Made by a program: the position numbers and the translations under genes
Notes under the pieces: model-generated
Database searches by the model: none
What the model was told of the DNA's origin: nothing
The model's input: the letters and a program-made list of their open reading frames with translations, nothing else
Part shown: positions 60,301 to 64,000 of the stretch, piece after piece
Layout: each line of letters starts with the position of its first letter
How positions within the stretch are numbered: position 1 is the first letter of the stretch
NCBI RefSeq assembly: GCF_012273895.1
Contig: NC_052110.1
Coordinates: forward strand, 3,968,001 to 4,032,000
Direction: 5' to 3'
Source of the DNA: Zerene cesonia
Taxonomy: Eukaryota; Arthropoda; Insecta; Lepidoptera; Pieridae
Length of the DNA: 64,000 nt

Positions 60301-60605
60301 TTTGGCAGCTATCTTAAAAGTTGATATTATAATTTGTCTCATGTCTCTGTAATAAGTTTATACATGTAATAATAATCTTAGAACAATAATGAATCATAAT
60401 CTCTTGTTTATTTTCTATTGTGGATTTTCAGCGATTTTTCTTATACGAGCTATGACTATAAACTAATGCAATCTTTATTTTACAGTACTGGCGTTGCGTA
60501 AACGGAGAACGTATGCAATTCACATGCCAATCTGGCACCGTCTTCAATACGGCACTGAATGTTTGCGACTGGCCAGATAATGTTGACAGAAATGAATGTA
60601 AATAA
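51262..60605 (+). CDS. Cht5: Chitinase 5 (GH18 family, group I), complete, ten coding exons
   Basis: Coding exons: 51262-51316, 53812-53981, 54765-54930, 56082-56304, 57686-57809, 58355-58552, 58804-59100, 59310-59501, 59972-60046, 60486-60605, all with GT-AG borders, giving 539 residues. Residues 1-18 or so are a signal peptide. The GH18 domain follows with all four family motifs: KFMVAVGGW (97-105), FDGLDLDWEYP (138-148, catalytic Glu146 with Asp142 and Asp144), MSYDLRGNW (213-221) and GAMTWAIDMDDF. A Ser/Thr/Pro linker leads to a six-cysteine CBM14 (peritrophin-A) domain with spacing C-12-C-5-C-9-C-12-C-10-C. The enzyme is secreted, hydrolyses beta-1,4 bonds of cuticular chitin in moulting fluid, and in insects is typically ecdysteroid-induced. 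Length is close to moth Cht5 (about 550). Nothing is missing; the identification is firm. Confidence 0.97.
51994..52200 (+). mobile_element. tRNA-derived SINE in Cht5 intron
   Basis: A polymerase III B-box (ggttcgattcc) lies at 52046-52056 with a weak A-box-like tcctagtgttt before it. The body includes 'aaaatcggtcagtgaaacag' and 'atgccccataccccaataag', a block common in lepidopteran SINEs. It is on the same strand as Cht5, within the intron after the signal-peptide exon. Confidence 0.6.
53812..53981 (+). CDS. Cht5: Cht5 exon: mature N-terminus and first GH18 strands
   Basis: The acceptor is gttttgcag ending at 53811 and the donor gtaagt at 53982, phase 0. Residues 19-75 include ARIVCYFSNWAVYRPG and DLCTHIIYSFIGV, the usual start of insect GH18 chitinases, with the two Cys that form the first disulfide. 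Confidence 0.96.
54765..54930 (+). CDS. Cht5: Cht5 exon: GH18 motif I
   Basis: The acceptor is gttttcag ending at 54764 and the donor gtaagc at 54931, phase 1. It encodes residues 76-130 including motif I, KFMVAVGGW, followed by the EGGTKYSQM loop. Confidence 0.96.
55376..55622 (+). mobile_element. Short interspersed repeat in Cht5 intron
   Basis: Starts agctcgcggcttcgcccgtg, includes 'tgtgccaaatttcatcgaaa', ends ctcgtaatattagtaatatt. It lies in the intron before the catalytic exon. Confidence 0.65.
56082..56304 (+). CDS. Cht5: Cht5 exon: catalytic motif II
   Basis: The acceptor is attatag ending at 56081 and the donor gtaagt at 56305, phase 2. It carries the catalytic FDGLDLDWEYP with proton-donor Glu146, then ADRGGSFSDKDRFLFLVQEL and LTAAVPLANF. 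It is also GC-richer than its flanks. Confidence 0.97.
57686..57809 (+). CDS. Cht5: Cht5 exon: GH18 motif III
   Basis: The acceptor is tctttcag ending at 57685 and the donor gtatgt at 57810, phase 0. It contains motif III (HVMSYDLRGNW) and the substrate-cleft segment FADVHSPLYKRPHD. Confidence 0.96.
58081..58106. repeat. Perfect 26-bp palindrome in Cht5 intron
   Basis: The half-site cgatagtaatttt is followed directly by its exact reverse complement with no spacer. AT-rich but bordered by cgatag/ctatcg, so not a simple AT run. Confidence 0.85.
58355..58552 (+). CDS. Cht5: Cht5 exon: GH18 middle, FYGRSF region
   Basis: The acceptor is catttcag ending at 58354 and the donor gtaagc at 58553, phase 0. 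It encodes 66 residues, including KLVVGIPFYGRSFTLSAG and the start of the alpha+beta insertion domain (PYTNATGFWAYYE). Confidence 0.96.
58804..59100 (+). CDS. Cht5: Cht5 exon: GH18 motif IV and end of catalytic domain
   Basis: The acceptor is ttttag ending at 58803 and the donor gtgagt at 59101, phase 0. It carries the CPYAYKGTQWVGYED segment and motif IV GAMTWAIDMDDF, then the start of the linker (VPPPRSGNTTPT). The frame runs past the donor for only a few codons before a stop. Confidence 0.96.
59310..59501 (+). CDS. Cht5: Cht5 exon: Ser/Thr/Pro-rich linker
   Basis: The acceptor is tcacatcag ending at 59309 and the donor gtaagt at 59502, phase 0. It encodes a 64-residue linker with short degenerate repeats (APTLRPTQ, ASTVRPTQ, PSSTTSAP), expected to be heavily O-glycosylated, ending in an acidic PEST-like stretch. 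Confidence 0.95.
59972..60046 (+). CDS. Cht5: Cht5 exon: first half of chitin-binding domain
   Basis: The acceptor is attaaacag ending at 59971 and the donor gtgaga at 60047, phase 0. It contains the first two Cys of the CBM14 domain (VCSSQADYIADKKRC). Confidence 0.94.
60486..60605 (+). CDS. Cht5: Cht5 terminal exon: second half of chitin-binding domain
   Basis: The acceptor is ttttacag ending at 60485. It encodes the last four Cys of the CBM14 domain with the aromatic residues expected to stack on chitin (YWRC, VFN, CDWP), ending NECK and stop. AATAAA overlaps the stop (60604-60609), with a further one near 61048. Confidence 0.96.
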   Translation, partial: YWRCVNGERMQFTCQSGTVFNTALNVCDWPDNVDRNECK

Positions 60606-61054
60606 TAAATATAAAATTAGGACAACTGTTTTACCCTCTTATCCGGTTTCAATTTGACTTGCTTGCGTATCGTAGAATGGTTGTGAACGATCGATTGTTC
60701 TAGACATTCATAAAATCGAATGACATTAAGCAAATCGAATTGTTTCTTGATACAAAAAGCATTTAATATTTGAACTTCAATAACAATATGGGTTTGAATG
60801 AATGACAGTTTATTCCGTTGTGAAAGTGTTTTATTGAGTTGAAAACAATAACGTGGATAAAATAAGACTATAGCACAATGACTGCGATATTTCTAACAGG
60901 ATTGTCCATGTCACATAAAATATACTTAATTTCTTTATACCAATGTTCAGTGATACCGAAATAAGGTCGTTCTATTGAAGTTCAAATGTTTACGTTGCTA
61001 ATGCTCATTTTACTTTAGTTTAAGATAGTTAAGTTATTTATATAAAAATAAACA

Positions 61055-61130
61055 TTAAAACAGCCTCGGTTGTGTATTAAGTGACGTTTTATATTTATTT
61101 TGAAATATGTCATTTCCGAGGTTGTTTTAA
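61055..61130. repeat. 15-bp inverted repeat, possible 3' UTR stem-loop
   Basis: Arms ttaaaacagcctcgg (61055-61069) and ccgaggttgttttaa (61116-61130) pair with one mismatch around a 46-base loop, about 450 bases after the Cht5 stop codon. Confidence 0.7.
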
Positions 61131-61750
61131 TTTAAAATAATAAATATTAAACCTAATATTCTCACTTTTGTACTGAAAACTAAACTGTTCGATGAGATTA
61201 CATAAAAGACTGTTAAAATTATAAAAAACACTTACTGTAGCTATTATGTATTTTTATTATCTAATGAAATTTCTGTATGTATAAAAACTATGTTCATGGA
61301 TTATTCATCAATATGATATAGAATATACAGTTTCTTATTTATTGTGCTTGAAGAAGCTATTAAAGTAGTACAATAAGTATATAATCTATTATTTTATTTA
61401 TCCCATGCACTCTTCTGATATTGTATATTTTAAGCTAAATTAATTCAATAGTAAACTGCATTCAACCGCAAAATGGTGATGACACATTACAAAATTCTGC
61501 ATTATAGTGTAAAAACAACAAATAAAAAAGATATTTGTGGATCGGTAACATGTCAAAAAAACTAAGAATACGTATATACGTATATAAGTTATAGAAAACG
61601 AGTCGTATTTAATATGTACGTCTCTTCTCTTATTTTAACTATATCATGTGATGTTTTATACAGTTATCGAAATAATATTTTAACCTTAAATAAACTTCCA
61701 CATACCCGCATCTGAGAGTTACTACATCTTACATGAGCGCTTCTGCGTAT

Positions 61751-61773
61751 TGTATTCGATAAAATCGAATACA
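61751..61773. repeat. 10-bp perfect hairpin
   Basis: tgtattcgat / atcgaataca around the loop aaa. Confidence 0.75.
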
Positions 61774-63106
61774 ACTCCAGGCTCTTGTGACAAGTTCGGA
61801 CGTTTTACGAGAAAAATAGTTTTCGAATACGAAATTTTCATGCATGGTTCTCACACACTCTGTGCAAGCGATGTTTTTATTAAATTTTTCCTATTCGATA
61901 CAATTTTCTAATCTCTAGAAGAGGAATAAAGCTTTCTGTTAGTGTTAGAATTGGTTTTTACGAAAACATGCTAATTAGTATTTAGATAATAGAAAAAAAA
62001 CTAAAACTTTGGCATAATAGGAAATCGAAAACAAAGGTAATACTTAATCTTTTAATAGGCTTTTTATAGATCGAAGACTAACGTACCAAATAATTTAGAG
62101 GGTTAAAGGGGTAACGGAATTAGGCGAGTACACGATTTGCCTTCTACGAAAGAATATTTAATGATTCACTTCTGTAATCTACTTAGCCTAATTATAGAGT
62201 TATTATTAGAACGCCTACGCAATTATAGATTATGAACGTTTAAAATGTTTAATTAGGGGATTCGAAAGTTTTCAGTAATATGTAGGTACGTGAAAAATTA
62301 TATCTTGGTACTATTTATTTGGTATATAAGTATTTATTACTCTTGGTATTACGGACACGGCATCATGTCCAGAGTTTGTAATTATTATTTAAAACAATTT
62401 TAAAGGACTAATTGTAATCATCTCTATCTTGTTGGAGTTGGTATATATATTTTATTTTCCATATCAATATAAATAAACATATACCAAGTTCCTCATCGAA
62501 TTTTCTTACTGGACAATCTCTGTACCGTATAAAGAGAACATTGTCAAGACCGAAACAGATAAAAGGCTTAGGATAACTGAAATCGGCGCACGATGTTTTT
62601 GAAATGAGGGTTTCGTGGGATAATCTGTATAGTTGGGTTGATTGCGCATTTGAAATTCGAAACAAATTTCAATAGAACAGTTTGTACTTAATGGCATTAC
62701 AAGCTTAACTACGACTATCGAAAAGAAGCTGTTTAAATTAATACATAAGATATAAGGGGCCGACAGATAAGGGGCCGAAAAATTGAGAGCCCGAGAGAGA
62801 AAGAATTTTTGTACTTTGTTGTAATATCCTATTTAATAATGTAATTACAGCCGAAAACAGCCTATAGGACATTATATGCAACTTTAATGCAAGATAAACG
62901 TAAAATTATCTTAAATCCTCGCTAAAATAAGTTTTACTTTCACAACACGTCTTGCTTCCTGTTATATAAGCGTTGAGACGAGACAGTAAAAGTTAATGGA
63001 ACTTTATACAGCTTGTGTACTTTGGAGTTAATTTAAACCTGTTCGGTTTCACAGAGTATTTTAATAAGCCAAGTTGTTAAAATCATACCATATTTTTATT
63101 TGTCCC

Positions 63107-63313
63107 AAGTCAAGGAAGGCCCTTTTTTTTTTTTTTTTTTATAGTGGGGAAATCTTTCATAGATACCCACGGCCCCCGGGGATGGAGCCGTGGGTTATGT
63201 CGGATTCTTACCGACCAAAACCCCACTGTGTTCCGTCTAGCCACTTGAGTGAGGGGGCCACGGGAGCTGGTTAAAATTCATCCGCGACCCCCTCGGAAGT
63301 CAAGGAAGGCCCT
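63107..63313 (-). mobile_element. Truncated non-LTR/SINE element with perfect 17-bp target-site duplication
   Basis: The sequence aagtcaaggaaggccct occurs at 63107-63123 and again at 63297-63313. Between them lie a run of about 17 T (a reversed poly-A tail) and about 150 bases shared with 38210-38365. A direct repeat plus poly-A is the hallmark of target-primed reverse transcription. The element reads on the minus strand, has no ORF and is presumably 5'-truncated. The clean duplication implies a fairly recent insertion. Confidence 0.85.
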
Positions 63314-64000
63314 GTTAAAAGATCATGTTTGTCGACTCGGTAGTTTGTGTGTTATGAAATAGTAAATATACGCAACGTATTTACAATTAACTTCGCACAA
63401 AATCTAAACGCAGCTTGGATGAAGCAGTTATGGTAGCAGTTTTAAGCTGCTATAGTTTTTGTGGGTTTAAAATTAATTTTTATTTTAATTGTTTCGATTT
63501 GATTTGATTTCACAAATGATTATTGAGTGCTGATGAGAATGATATAAATAGAAAATATAATAAATACAAACATTTTATAAAATGTATCAACATGGCATGG
63601 CAATTTTGAATTGTTGTTATTATATTTAATAAAGTTAAAGCGAGATAATTGAAAAATACGTATGAATAAAAACAATTATATCAGTCTATTGAAAAACAAA
63701 TCGATTCGATTCATTTATTTTCACCCTCTGATTAATTAACGTGACATTTCACGCATTCATTTCAGACTGCCATGTTTTCTGTGTAGATATTCGTTAGGTT
63801 ATTTTTTTAACTATCTATCCGCCTGCGACTTACTAAATCTTAACAAGTGATATCCTGATATTTACCTCTATTAAAAAACGCATCAAAATCCGTTGTGTAG
63901 TATTAAAGATCCAAGCATAGATACAGAGAGAAAAAAGAGCGGGGAGCGATTTTCTTGGGCATGTTGCATAAGTTCGAGTAAAGTCTCGATAATAAACAAC

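Larger units (their letters stand above)
60606..64000. other. Region downstream of Cht5, no gene recognised
   Basis: The first part is presumably Cht5 3' UTR. Further on are an inverted repeat (61055-61130), a small hairpin (61751-61773), overlapping minus-strand ORFs without domain signature (62408-62697) and a retroelement insertion (63107-63313). Confidence 0.7.

Noticed and set aside
62408..62697. Overlapping minus-strand ORFs as a gene
   Set aside because: No recognisable motif and no convincing splice sites; retained only as a note in the region entry.
63074..63274. 66-codon ORF with a poly-Phe tract
   Set aside because: It is a translation of the reversed poly-A tail and body of a retroelement.
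1..64000. CRISPR array, prokaryotic operon or phage-like system
   Set aside because: No regularly spaced repeats or prokaryotic genes; intron-rich animal genes and lepidopteran repeats throughout.

Overview
This window reads as a lepidopteran (moth or butterfly) nuclear genome segment. It is AT-rich with long introns. It holds several interspersed repeat families I recognise as typical of Lepidoptera: termini of the form 'tagctgcgcccc...' to 'cgcatttataatattagt', non-LTR retrotransposon tails, and a tRNA-derived SINE. The one complete recognisable enzyme, a group I chitinase, is very close to the moth Cht5 type. The species cannot be named from this evidence.

Layout. (1) 1-22038 is mostly non-coding. 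It has two assembly gaps (307-1306 and 11938-12037) bordered by copies of one repeat, many repeat fragments, and one candidate minus-strand first coding exon (10987-11118) whose continuation I could not find. (2) 22039-36056, plus strand, is a large multi-exon gene for a PLEKHA5/6/7-like pleckstrin-homology protein (probable relative of Drosophila kramer). Sixteen spliced coding exons plus a terminal exon join in one open frame of about 2,553 codons from the first Met seen. The gene has a 3.2-kb exon of low-complexity sequence, a predicted 23-nt microexon, two in-phase donors at the end of the giant exon, and three possible terminal exons. A third gap (32475-33474) lies in the intron after the microexon. 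The true 5' end is upstream and was not found. (3) 36057-46959 is intergenic with LINE/SINE tails and two near-perfect hairpins. (4) About 46960-60605, plus strand, is the chitinase Cht5: a GC-rich promoter and probable non-coding first exon, a 4.2-kb first intron, then ten coding exons giving 539 residues (signal peptide, GH18 catalytic domain, Ser/Thr/Pro linker, CBM14 chitin-binding domain). (5) 60606-64000 is non-coding, with a short retroelement insertion bounded by a perfect 17-bp target-site duplication.

The two main genes have no evident functional link. The PH protein is an expected membrane- or junction-associated scaffold; Cht5 is a secreted moulting enzyme. I see no operon-like, CRISPR-like or defence-type system. 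The most interesting points are the splicing architecture at the 3' end of the PH gene, the recurrence of one repeat family at all three gaps, the orphan minus-strand exon, and several unexplained hairpins and GC-rich islands.
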